From: Stemphylium vesicarium | Lineage: Eukaryota; Ascomycota; Dothideomycetes; Pleosporales; Pleosporaceae | NCBI GenBank assembly: GCA_004380135.1 | Contig: QXCR01000031.1 | Span: 124,001-188,000 of the forward strand | Reading direction: 5' to 3' | Length of the DNA: 64,000 nucleotides | In this document: in pieces, positions 12,094 to 23,683 of the stretch | Layout of the letters: every line of letters begins with the position of its first letter | How positions within the stretch are numbered: the first letter of the stretch is position 1 | Notes under the pieces: generated by a model | Databases searched by the model: none | Seen by the model: the letters and a program-made list of their open reading frames with translations, nothing else | Told to the model about the DNA's origin: nothing | Made by a program: the position numbers and the translations under genes

Positions 12094-15075
12094 CTTGGGA
12101 AGCTATTAGATTTGGGACGTAGAATCTGTGAGGCGAGCTGTCAATAACTGTCGCAACGGGTGCGGGCGTAGCCTGAAACGGCGGGCGTCGGAAGGGCGAA
12201 TGTACCTCAAACAATGGGCATTAGGAACAGCTCAGTCGAATTGGTTGTGGTCTGGCTGCCGCAAGTAAAGTCGTGGGTAGGGGCTGCACCGGCGTGCAGG
12301 TGATGGAACGAATGTGTTGTTGTTTGGGGAGGAGCGAAAGGCAAGTGCTCGGAAAGCGCGGACTCTATGTAGCACAGCGGGCTGCTCGTGCCTGCTGAGT
12401 GACAGTCGAGTCTGGTGTTGTGGTGGTTGCTAGCGAATGGATAGCTGGAGGTGCAGCTGGCGGCGTTGTGGTTGCCAGGAGAGACGCGCGGCGAATCGGC
12501 GCTTGCTCTGCTGGGGGCGAAAGTTGGAATTAGGTTGGATAGAAGTGGCGGGTTGCGGCTCTCCACCAAGAACGTGTCGAGCGTCCGCGAAAGCACTACA
12601 CAACCTCTACGCAGTCAAACGAGAGGAAATGCAGAAGAAAACGGACAGAGTGAGAAAGGGTTGGGGGTGAGTGAGCGACAGTGTGGAATGCGGAAGGGCA
12701 GGCAAAGAGCTTTTTAGCAGCTTCCCCTGAAAATGAAAGGCAGGCCCGCCAAGCTAGTCTAACGCCGTCAGAGGCGCTGCGCATGGGTCTACCCTCCGCT
12801 AGCATTCACGTCCCGATATTGCGTCGCCCCTCTAAAAACAGTATCGACAACTGTGGCACATATGCACACTACAAATTCATGGCCGTCGCTCTCCCGGAGC
12901 AGTAAAGACGTGCTTTCGTCTTCCCTCCGCTCCCTCGCCTGCGTTGCAAGCGGTGGCGCGAGGGCTGGGAAGACGACTCCGTAGCCTTGGATCTCCGATG
13001 CACTCGCATATCGATAATAGTCGTTCCCGTTGAGTAGCAGCACCACACCACCCGGCCTGCCGTGAACCGCCATGGCGCTGGATGGCTACACGGCCTGTTT
13101 GGTTGACAGCAGGTCGCAAACCCCCCAATTGTACACCTTCCCCGCGTCTGCTCACATTCCAGTCCCCTCATCTTTTCCTCACAAGCCATACTCTTCACGT
13201 CAACGCGCACGTCACGAAAATGCATCCGCCTGTGGGCCGACGACACCGCAGGCACGGTATGAAGGCCCGCGCTGATCAATCCACAGCTAGCGAGCCGGCA
13301 TACGAAAAGCTCCCGCCCATCTTTCGCCCGCCTTCTCGACCGGCGCGATAGCAACGATAAGTTTTTCTTATCTGACATCCAATCGCGACGTGGCGCGCTT
13401 CCGCAACACCCTAGCCCCTAGCTCAGGTCAACGGTGCTTGGTGTCGCAATGCAAAGGGGCTGACGCCCGCCAGTAGCTCCTAGCCTGCTGTACTGTTGAG
13501 GCGGGCATCCGAAGCCCGCCGGCTCCTCCGTCCTGCCCTTCTCCCGTGACTGTTGTCACTTTTTGCTTTGCCTTGACACAGTCCCGTGGGTTTCAAGATT
13601 AAGATGCCAGCAGCGCATTCTCCTGTGGCGTGCGTGCGAACAGATAGCGCCCTTGACCGCCATCGCGGCATGACGGGATTCCTGATTGTAGGCCAACCAC
13701 GGCAACAAGGGCCCTAGCAATCAATGATTGAGCTATATTAGGCTGCCCAGCTTCCAACGTTGGGAGAGGCGAATGGCGGATGGCCGGCGCTACAGAACAA
13801 CAAACTTGGTACGCCCACCCAAGGGCAACGCTTGCGCCCATTGTTGCTTCTACATGCACGCATCGTAGATCTCGTCCCCTTAGACTACCACAAAAGCCAC
13901 CGACAGCTAGCACTGTCCCACAGCTGCATATCTACCTACATACATACATACATAATCATCGCATAGCACACTTGACAAACGCATAAATGCATCCTGCTTT
14001 CATTGTGCTCGCTCCAGGTTCTATAGACCTACCCCTCACTCAACATCATCATGGAATTGCCAACACCCGGCTCAACCCAACTCCCCTGCTACTGCCTAGT
14101 CCAATGGCGGACTGGAACGACTCAATCACATCGGTCGATCACCTCCAGCTAGAGCGGCGTTGGATAGGTACCTCAGCCCTGTTCGATTGGCCGCCTCGTA
14201 GGATGTTACTTCGCCACACTGGCAGCTCCGTTTCAGCTGCACAAAGTTGCGCGTCCGGCGACTCCAGGTACCGGACCCCCCGTGAAACTGCACGAGGCGG
14301 TGCAACAATGCATAGACGTTAGGAACGCTTTCTTTGACACCCCACTGTCGATGCGGAATCCACTGCCAGCAGTCTCGACCCTACTCGTAACTCGCGTCAC
14401 TTTCGTAGGACCCAATACGGCGCACCGGGACCACCTCGCCGCGGCGACATGACATTTGGAAAGACATGCTCCAATTTAGCAACGCGATGCGCAGTGGGGC
14501 TGCTGGCGGCTCCCGGTGGGGTGAAGTGAAATTGGGCGTACGCGTCAGACGCCTTTGGATTATTCACCCAGAGGCACGAAAATGACGCGACGTTGCCGTG
14601 AATACCGTCGAACTTCGCTTTGAACGATATGCAAATTCCCAGCATGAACAGCAGTTCCAGCATCCGCAGCGGCTACTTGACAAGCTGTCAGCCAGGCTGG
14701 GTGCTTGAAGGGATGGGTGAAGGTCTCGAATGTTGCACGGACCCTAGTTGCGAAACTGGCTAGTATCAGGGGTACAGATGAGCCCTCGGCGATCCCTCTT
14801 GGGATGCTTGGTTGGCCCTACATTTCTTCACTCTTCGTGCCTCAGAGTTGTTTCTACACTCACTTTTCTGTTTTACCAGTCGGTCTTTACGTCCTTCAGT
14901 TAATTCCTTTTTCTGCATTCAGCACCATTTGCTGTTGCGTCACACTCTTTGAACCTTCATTGCAACTTCCCAAACACTTCCATACACTCCTTAAAGCTGA
15001 CTCTCGGCGAACCAACCCAAGCTCTTGCCAACCCAACCACACTTCTTGGAAAACATCTTATACAATCTTATCAAT
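12094..15075. other. 3 kb divergent intergenic region between FKS1 and the GH72 gene
   Basis: It should contain both promoters and 5' UTRs. I found no reading frame with domain-like content; the many 60-170 residue frames look random. A C/T-rich leader with CTTCC repeats precedes the GH72 start at about 14,890-15,070. A TACATACATACATA run lies near 13,938. An unseen 5' UTR intron or non-coding RNA is possible. Confidence 0.5.
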
Positions 15076-16737
15076 ATGCGCGGTGTAATTGCTACTGCGG
15101 CACTGCTCGCCGGCGTGCAGGCCGCCGTTGATCCCATTGTCATCAAGGTAAGTCGCTGTGCGACCAATGCGACGGCAACGTCTAACAATTCCTAGGGCCA
15201 GAAGTTCTTCCAGAAGAACAGCGGCGAACAGTTCTTCATGAAGGGTGTTGCTTACCAACAAGAGGTCAACTCCAACTCCACCTCTACCGACACCGACAAG
15301 CTCGACATCACCGATCCTCTTGCCGATTCTTCAGCATGCAAGCGCGACATTGTCAACTTGAAGAAGCTCGACACCAATACTATCCGTGTTTACGCCATCG
15401 ACCCTGAGAAGGACCACGAGGACTGCATGACCCAACTCGCAGATGCTGGTATCTATGTCGTCGCCGATTTGTCTGAGCCCGGAAAGTCCATCAACCGTGA
15501 TGACCCCGGCTGGACTGTCGAACTCTACCAGCGCTACACCAGTGTCGTCGACGAGATGATGAAGTACGACAACACTCTTGGTTTCTTCGCTGGTAACGAG
15601 GTCAGCAATCAGCCCAACAACACTGTTGCCAGCGCCTTCGTCAAGGCTGCTGTCCGTGACACCAAGGCCTACATCAAGAGCAAGAACTACCGTGAGATCG
15701 GTGTTGGATACGCCACCAACGACGATGCCGACATTCGTGAGAACATGGCCAACTACTTCGACTGTGGTGACTCCGACAGCGCCATTGACTTCTGGGGCTA
15801 CAACATCTACTCGTGGTGCGGTGACTCTTCCTTCACCAAGTCCGGCTACGACGTCCAGACCAAGAACTTTGAAAAGTACAACGTCCCCGTCTTCTTTGCT
15901 GAATACGGCTGCAACACTCCCCGCCCTCGTGAGTTCACCGAGGTCAAGGCTCTCTATGGCAAGGACATGACCGATGTCTGGTCTGGCGGTATCGTCTACA
16001 TGTACTTTGAAGAGGAGAACGAGTACGGTCTCGCTTCCATCAAGAACGGCAAGGCTGTGACCAACGAAGACTTTGACAACCTGTCCAAGCAGATCGCCAA
16101 GGCCACTCCTTCTGGTGTCAAGATGTCCGACTACAACCCTTCCAACACCGCCGCTGCCAAGTGCCCAAAGGTTACCTCCGGAAAGTGGGAGGCTGAGTCT
16201 GACCCTCTCCCCCCTGTCGCCAACGCCAACCTCTGCTCCTGCATGATGGAGACTCTCGAGTGCGAGATCGCTGACGACACCGATGAGGATGACTTTGGTG
16301 ACATCTTCGGTTTCCTCTGCGGCGAGAAGGACGGCGAGTACTGCCAGGGTATCAACAAAAACGCCACCTCGGGCCCATACGGTGTCTATGGCATGTGCTC
16401 CAGCAAGGAGCAGCTCTCTTTCGCTGCCAACGCCTACGCCAAGGACGTCAAGGGTGGCTGCAACTTCAAGGGCAAGGCCACCACCAAGTCTGCTGTTGCC
16501 AGCCCCACTGCCTCTGGCTGCTCCTCCCTCCTCAAGGAGGCCGGTACCGATGGTACTGGCTCTGTCAAGAACGCTGCTGCCGGTGCTACTGGTAGCTCTG
16601 CCAGCGGTAGCTCTGGTGCTGACTCTACCGGTGCTGCCTCCGCTCTCTCTGCTCCCCACTTCAGCAACGGCGCTTTCGGCCTCGGCCTTTACGTCGTCGG
16701 TGCTGTTGCCTCTGGCATGGCCATGATCTTGTTGTAA
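15076..16737 (+). CDS. GPI-anchored 1,3-beta-glucanosyltransferase (GH72 with CBM43/X8)
   Basis: Gas/Gel-family enzyme that cuts beta-1,3-glucan and rejoins it to lengthen wall chains outside the membrane. Exons are 15076-15147 and 15196-16737, giving 537 residues. A signal peptide ends near A16-A17. The GH72 domain covers roughly residues 20-330 with E159 (GNEVSN, acid/base) and E260 (FAEYGCN, nucleophile). A Cys-rich X8/CBM43 module follows (about 375-460, starting CSCMMETLEC). Next comes a Ser/Ala/Gly-rich stretch, then a hydrophobic tail ending GMAMILL that fits a GPI signal. The C-terminal cysteine box places it in the GAS1/Gel4-like branch that carries CBM43. It is divergent from FKS1, whose product is its substrate. 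Strong C-ending codon bias suggests high expression. Confidence 0.95.
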
Positions 16738-17897
16738 GATCTAGGATAGTTGGCAGCTGTACATAGCTGAGCTTGAACACCTTGTATTGCATAGTTTGCG
16801 TGGTCTGCGCTTATTCCCGTTTGTCTACCTTGTTTTGGCATCGACCCTTGTGTCGTGAATGTGTTAGTTTTCCTGTGTTTGGAGAAATTGTAATCCTCGA
16901 AATGTAAAAGTAGAGTGTAAAATGATATGCGACCTTCACGTGTTGATCTGTGTGTACCTGTGCTGATTTCTGTTTTACCTTTGCTGCACTTCATTAACGT
17001 ATGGGTTGACTTTCCTTTGTTTATGCATTGTTGTGAGACAGTTCATGATGCATTCGTAGGTAGACCGCCATGGCATGAGCGTTTACATCTCCCATCACAA
17101 GCTGCGCTGTGGTCGGACCTACGATTTCCAGGTCATGTCTAGTGCAGGTATAACATCGAATTCCCATGGTAACTGGTGCTTTGTTTCCATGCATCTCTAT
17201 TGCAGAATACATGTGAGCAATTCTTGTTACGAGTTATCTTGTGCTGGTGCGATGTCATGGTAATGGTTTGCTGGTCCCTGGGTATAGATTACATTATGCA
17301 GGGCGATGCTAAAACCACAAATAAATCGAGGGGCCGCAACTTTGGCGTCCACATCCTATAAATGCTGCATACAAGAGCTATGCGCCCAGAATTCTAGCTT
17401 ACAGGCTCCGGCTAGAAATGTCACGAGCGGAATGTGCACTTGAGAGGGGCGGCTGGTGTTCACGAGATCGTACCACTACCCCACTTTCTACGATACCTCG
17501 CTGACTACCACAACCCTTCTACCGTACCTACGCAATCGTTCGGTGATCGGATACTATTTGCCTTTCAGAAATACCCTCTCGTGTACTTCGAGAGGTTCTG
17601 CTGTTTAGTCTACACACCCAGAGCTTCCGCTGACACTGACGTCATCTGACTGACCTTGGAAAACATCCTCACGAACAACGCATTTGACTTGGATCATGCC
17701 TGTAACGCCCAAATTCGACAGAGCACCAGCAGCCTTGATTTTCCTTTGATTCTTATACCTTCCAGTCGGAAGTCACTTGTCGCAGTCTGTATTCAGCTCT
17801 CAGAATCACAGGCGCACCGTGTTGGGGTGGGAATCGAGAATCGAAAGGCGCCTCTACAAACTAGGGATTGCACAGCGCCTAACAGCCAAAGCCTACC
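16738..17897. other. Intergenic region between the GH72 gene and fluG
   Basis: It holds the GH72 3' UTR (T-rich, about 16,740-16,930) and the fluG promoter. I see no further coding sequence. Confidence 0.5.
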
Positions 17898-20372
17898 ATG
17901 AACCGAACAACATCACCAGCGCGGCCTACCGTCGACCAAATGCGACATGTTGTCAACAATTATCCAATTATCGACAATCACGCGCACAACCTCATCCTAC
18001 CATCACATGTAGATTCGGTACCTTTCGAGACCATAACCACGGAGGCTCAAGGGAGGGCTTTAAGAGACACTTTCAAGTCGCTACCTCACCTAAGAGCAGC
18101 CAAGCAACTATGTCAGCTGTACGAGTGCGGAGAACACGCAGATTGGGAAGAGATCTTGGAGCAGAGAGTGGAATGGCTGCGAAGTAACTCTGAGCGCCTG
18201 CATCACCGATGTTTCGAGAACGTACATGCTCTGCTCATCGATGATGGACTTGCTGGTCCGGAAAAGGTGTTTCCGTTCAATTACCACGACCGCTACACCA
18301 AGGCGCCCACCAAACGCATTGTGCGTATTGAGACGGTGGCCGAGCACTTGATGGAAAGCCTCGTTCGAGATGCATCAGAAGATGATCTGGCCAAGACGAA
18401 ATTTCTGCCGAAGATCTGGACGGACTTTACGGATGACTTTGAGCGCGCAATCCAGGATGCTGTGGAGGACGACAACGTTGCTGGCTTCAAGTCTGTCGTT
18501 TGCTACCGAACGGGCCTGGACATCGAGCCTGATTACGACGAAGCTGCAAAGACCGTGGGACATCCTTTTGAGCGCTACGTCAAGACTTGTGTTCGGAAAC
18601 GAAACTTTCGCATCGAGAAGAAGCATCTGAATGACTACCTGGTGCTGCGAACATTGGAGATCCTTTCCGAGCGACTACCACACTCCGATTCGCTCGCAAA
18701 GCCATTTCAATTGCACACCGGCCTAGGCGACAACGACATCAACTTACTGGAATCAAATCCCGCATTCCTTCAACCGCTGATTGAGAACTACCCGCAAGTA
18801 CCATTTGTCATTCTCCATTCCGCATATCCATATACGCGCGAAGCAGGCTACCTCGCGACCGTGTATCGACATGTGTATCTCGATATTGGAGAAGTCTTCC
18901 CGATGGTTAGCAGAGATGGTCAAAGAGCAGTTCTGCGTCAAGCTTTGGAGCTGGTTCCCGGTAGCAAACTTCTTTACTCTAGCGATGGTCATTGGTTCCC
19001 CGAGACGTACTGGCTTGCCAACATGCAGTTCCGTGAGGTTTGGCTCGAGGTAAGTTCCTCTGGTCATTTTCGCGACTATGAAAGGTATACTGATGATATT
19101 AGTTACTCCTCGAATACGTGCAAAGAGGCGATCTTACACCACATCAAGCCATCGGAATGACAAAAGACATCATGTTCAACAACTCAAATGCCCTCTATGA
19201 TCTGCGTTATGAGGCGACATTCGATGAGACAATACAAGTACCGCCAAAACAGCTTACGTACAATTCAAAGCCCTGCACGGTAGGCTCACCATATCGGTCA
19301 CCTGCAGCAACACCTGGACCCAACGCGCCTGCATTCAATCAGGCTGCTGCTTCTCAGCGCGCCAGTCCTTCGGTTTCTCCATTTACACCACCAGCCTTTC
19401 CCCCGCCGCCAAAGGTGCCGCAGGTGTACGATACCCAGCTGTTTGAAAAGTTTAGAGAAGAGAACCCTGCTGTCAAATTCGTCTACGTCCAATGGCTGGA
19501 CTACATGGCCACGATTCGCAGCCGCATTGTTCCCATCAAAGAGTTCACACGTATGATACACGAAGGTAGACGTATTGGTATCTCACAGGGCAACACTGGT
19601 ACCCTGCAAAACGACCAGTCAACACCAGTCATGAACACTACTGGACAAATCTATATTGAGCCCGACCTACGCTCCCTTCGACGCACGCACAACAAAGACC
19701 CTCTCCCAGCCGCCACAGTGCTCAGCTACTGGCGTTCAGAAAACGGGTCCGCTCTTCCCGAAGACCCGCGTAACAGTCTAGAGACGCTCGTCAACAATCT
19801 ACAATACAACTTCTCCACCACGCTTCTCATCGGATTCGAGATCGAAGTCACCTTCCTCTCCCGGAACCCGCCGTCAACCTCCACCAACCCCTTCCAAGCA
19901 GAACCCTACTCCCCCCTAACAAAGACACACGCTTGGGGCACCATGTCGCCAGAACAATGGCTGCAGCTCCCCTTCCTCAGCGAAATCGTCCTCGCCCTCG
20001 AGGAAATAGGCATCGAGATCCAGCAATTCCACGCCGAATCCGGCCAAGGACAGTACGAGTTCATCCTGCCCCCGCAACCACCGCTCCTCGCCATCGACAC
20101 GCTACTTCAAGCGCGCCAGACGATTGCGCAAATAGCCAGTCTGCACAATCTCCGCGCGACGCTGCATCCGCAGCCGTTCGAGGGCATAGGCACAGCGGCA
20201 CATGCGCATGTTAGCCTGCACCCGCCCGACCGCGACATGCAGTTCTTCGTCGGTGGCGTGCTGAGGCATTTACCCGCCATCTGCGCGTTCAGCATGCCGC
20301 AGGAGGTTAGTTATGCGAGGGTTAAAGATGATTCTTGGTCGGGTGGGACTTGGGTATGTATACCAGACATCT

Positions 20373-20407
<35 letters not shown>

Positions 20408-21017
20408 CTCTCTCTCTCTCTCTCTCTTCCCACCATCCTGCACACACACGAGATGGGAATGATGAAAAGACTGACCATGGTAATAGATAGCATGGGGCAC
20501 CCAAAACCGCGAAACGCCCCTCCGCCGCCTGCAACCTGGACACTGGGAACTCCGCCCCTTGGATGGGACGGCAAACATGTATTTCGCCGTCTCTGCTCTC
20601 CTCGCCGCTGGCCTCCTCGGTCTCGCGGCGGACGAACACGTCTTCCCTGAGCAAGACGTCGCTATCAATCCTGCTTCTCTAAGGGACGACAACGACGATG
20701 ATGACGACGAAGGAGTCAGCGGAGGAGTCAGCGGAGGAGTCAGCGGAGGAGTCAGCGGAGGCGGCCGTAGCCGTGGTGGTGGTCGTGGTGGTGGTGCTAG
20801 CAGAGCAGAGCGAATGCGTGCTGAACTCGGCATCACGCACAGGATGCCCCGTAGTCTTCGGGAAGCAATGGAGGCGTTGAAGCGGGATGTGACGTTGAAC
20901 GAAGCCCTGCCCGTGAGTCTGGTCAGGGATTATCTTCTCATGAAGGAGAGTGAGAGGAGGATGATGGGGGAGATGAGTGAGTTGGAACGGAGGAGTTTTT
21001 TGATTGAGCGGTATTAA
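17898..21017 (+). CDS. fluG: FluG-type amidohydrolase / type I glutamine synthetase-like fusion
   Basis: Homologue of Aspergillus FluG, which makes or processes an extracellular factor that starts conidiation; its chemical activity is not settled. Exons are 17898-19049, 19103-20353 and 20487-21017, giving 977 residues. The N-terminal amidohydrolase_2 domain (about 1-410) starts IIDNHAHNLILP with metal ligands H28 and H30, and later has SDGHWFPE. A Pro/Ser-rich linker (about 430-495) precedes the glutamine synthetase domain, with HAESGQGQYEFILPP and, across intron 2, WSGGTW-IAWGTQNRETPLRR. The acceptor at 20486 was chosen because it alone restores this motif. The GS domain carries an unusual Asp-rich and Gly/Ser/Arg-rich insertion near its C terminus. 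FluG-like paralogues are common, so strict orthology is not shown. Confidence 0.9.
20377..20428. repeat. (AC)n(TC)n microsatellite in fluG intron 2
   Basis: A run of AC (20377-20404) passes directly into TC (20405-20428), just downstream of the donor site. It makes up over a third of the 133-base intron. Confidence 0.95.
20712..20759 (+). repeat. Four exact 12-bp coding repeats in fluG
   Basis: Four copies of GGAGTCAGCGGA encode a Gly-Val-Ser-Gly repeat. They follow an Asp run and precede a Gly/Arg stretch in the GS domain's C-terminal insertion. Confidence 0.95.
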
Positions 21018-21191
21018 AAGGGCCATCTATAATGTTAGGTTCTGATGGGAAGCTGCTTCTCTCTACACTTTGAATAGATTTAAAAATGATTTCGTTTAGT
21101 TTCCTCCTCCTCTTCTTCTCCTTGTCATGTCTAATTTTCTTTTCCTTTCTGTCTTGATCATCTAAACTACACGGGTATATCCTACCTCTAT

Positions 21192-21218
21192 CACACACAC
21201 ACACACACTCTCTCTCTC
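21192..21218. repeat. (AC)n(TC)n microsatellite between fluG and the 21,244-23,683 gene
   Basis: A second compound AC/TC tract of the same type lies in the 226-base convergent 3' spacer. Confidence 0.9.
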
Positions 21219-21243
21219 TTCCATCTTCCATCTTCCACCCTCC

Positions 21244-23683
21244 TCAAATCAACCACAACCCCTTCATCCTCCCCACCAAAGCCTTCTCCCTAACATCCCC
21301 CCCAGCCCCATCCTTGACCCGTTTCGCATGCAAAATAAGCTCGCCCCTCCACCGCCAGTACCCACTTTCCACCTGCCTGGCCACCGCCTCGCCCTCCACA
21401 CGCGCAACAAGCCGACAGACCCAAATCAGCCTGCGCGCGCTGATGAACCGATGTTCCATCATGGGGCGAATAATCGACGCGCGGACCACGGCTTTGGTGA
21501 ACAAGGGCCCAATGGCCAGCGCGTGCGCTTCCAGGTGGTGGTACAGGTAGTATATTGCGCGCCAGGTCTCGCGGTGGGAGCGCGATGTGCTGAGGGAATA
21601 GTGGTGCGCGAGTTGGTGGACGAGGATTGTGCGGTTGGCGGGATCGAGGTCTGGGGATGTGTTTGCGTAGATTAGGGGTAGGGCGTGGTTTTTGCGGGCG
21701 CAGGAGAGGATGTGTGCGAATTCTTGGCGGGCGCGGAGGGCGAGGGCGAGGGTTTGCGGGGCTGGCGTGGATGTGGATGTGGATATGGATGTGGATGTGG
21801 ATGTGGGCATGGGCGCGGAGAGGAGGGAAAGGATGGATCGGCATGTGTGCAGGGTGAAGGCGTGGCGTTGGCGGGTTGCTTCGGAGGGACATGTGGGTTG
21901 CTGTTGGAGAGAGGCGAGGTTCGCGGTGGCTAAGGATCGTACGCGCCATGTGTCGCGGAGAGTGAGGCTTTGCTCTTTCAACGCGAATAGGAACCTGTAC
22001 AGGGAGTGTAGGTCTTCATGCTGGATGAGAAGATCTACAGTCATGTTGATCATGGCTGTGTGGGGTAAAGCAGCTTTCTGCATGCGTGCGAGAATGAGTC
22101 CCAAGACGGCATCAAAACCTAGCGTTTCCTGCTCCACGGATGCTGATGGAGCGGAAGAGTAGATGAGCTGCAGCATTCTCTCTCTGAGTGCAGCGTCAGT
22201 CCTTTGGCTGCCTAGTCGGAATGTCAAGGCATGAAGTAATAACTGTGCCCGCATTCTGCCAGGGGTTCCGCTTGTGAAGACATGTTTTGTGATTACTGCG
22301 AGCGCAGTATCTAAAAAGGCTGGCTGACGCGGGCGTGCACCAAGACCTTCGAGGACCGTCAGCCATGCGCTGAGACGGTCGCGGTAGGTTTCACCCGACA
22401 GCGACGTCTTTCGCGCAACAGCGTTGGCAAACGATAGAGTGATGGGAGAGACTAGCTGCTCGAGTCGTTCCCTGGGGAGACATGACAGGACTTGCTGAAC
22501 AGCTGAACAAAGCCTCTCGTCTGTAGCTGCACGCACGAGCAAGAAGGATGTGGTCTGCTGTACATTGGCTTTGCACCTCAGGACCGAATGCAGCAGTTTC
22601 TTGACATTAGGCTCTTGTACCTTTTCAGCGACGGCAGTCAGGGTCTCTGCTACCGAGTGCTTGATCTCCTTGCCGCGCAAGATGGCGCCCTGCACTGCTA
22701 GTCGAATTATGCACAAAAGTTCGGCGTCTTGAGACGGGCTCTTCGAGGCCTCTGCAGACTTGGCCGTTTCCGCGACTTTCATGCACACACGATGATAGGT
22801 CCTTAAAGCGTGCGGAAACCGAGCCGATGACGTTTCCAGACAGTCCAGAAACTTCAGGTTTGCTTCTGTGTAGATAGAAGGTAGAGTAAAATACTTGAGC
22901 TGGCAAAGTATGCTGGTAGGATCCCAGCCGAGTTCGACCACATGCTCAACCACCATGGCATTGTAGACCCAAGCGTCGTCATGGACTGGACGACATGATC
23001 TCCAAGCCTCGGCAAGAAGTCTGCTACGTGCGGCGCTGGACAGGTCTTGTGCTGCCGCGACCTTGGATTTGAAGTCGTCAAAGTGCGCTAGGATGTCCAC
23101 GCTACTTTGTTCGACGTCATTCGTACCAGACCCCGTATTCTCCTTCATGATGTTTGCTTCTATCTGGGGAAAGTTCTGCGCGAAAGAGTTCGGAAAGGCG
23201 AATGGGTGGGTAGTGGTAGTGGGGACTACGTGTTCGGCAGGTATTCGACCGGGTTGCGATAGTGGTAAGTTTGGGATGTGATTGTTGGCTACCGTTGTCA
23301 GCTGGGGCCGCCAAAATCAATTATACAGACGTACGTGGGTCCAATGGTTCGGCATGGTGTTGCAATGACGGCGCTTCATATCTCCAAGTGGGCTGTGAAT
23401 CTTTGCGAAAGCCAAACAAGGCGCCCAAGTTCAACAGCGATGGAAAGTTGTCCTGGGGGTAGAAACCAGCCGAGACCGTCATTCTCCGCTTGGCTGCCCT
23501 CCTCCTAGCCTCCAATGGCCCCGGAACGTGGCTGCCATGACGCTTCTGGTGCGGGCACGAGGTGCGGAAAAATCGATTGAGAGCGAGGGTGAGCAGGTCG
23601 TCAGAGATCCATATAGGCTGAGCAGCGGGCGATTGGAGCGACTGCACTGCTCGGCGGCAGGCAACGGGCGGACGGCGCATCAA
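21244..23683 (-). CDS. Unknown 797-residue protein, probably mitochondrial, helical-repeat type
   Basis: I do not recognise the family. Exons on the minus strand are 23683-23335 and 23288-21244. The 46-base intron has a GTACGT donor, a CTGAC branch and a TAG acceptor, and joins the phases exactly (P-P-N-N-H-I-P-N-L). Without it the protein would start only at 23,148 and lose 163 residues. The N terminus (MMRRPPVACRRAVQSLQ) is Arg-rich with no acidic residues, as in mitochondrial presequences. The body is leucine-rich and helical, with segments resembling pentatricopeptide-like repeats, such as WVYNAMVVEHVVELGW and LLLHALTFRLG. A PTSTSTSIS low-complexity run comes from a GGATGT-type DNA repeat near 21,770-21,805. 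A role in mitochondrial gene expression is a guess from this shape alone. Confidence 0.75.

Noticed and set aside
12094..15075. A hidden transposon or CRISPR-like array in the FKS1-GH72 gap
   Set aside because: I saw no long terminal or inverted repeats, no transposase-like frame and no spaced direct repeats.
15331..16659. 442-residue open frame antisense to the GH72 gene
   Set aside because: It mirrors the strongly biased codons of the sense gene, has no signal or domain, and the sense frame has full GH72 and CBM43 motifs.
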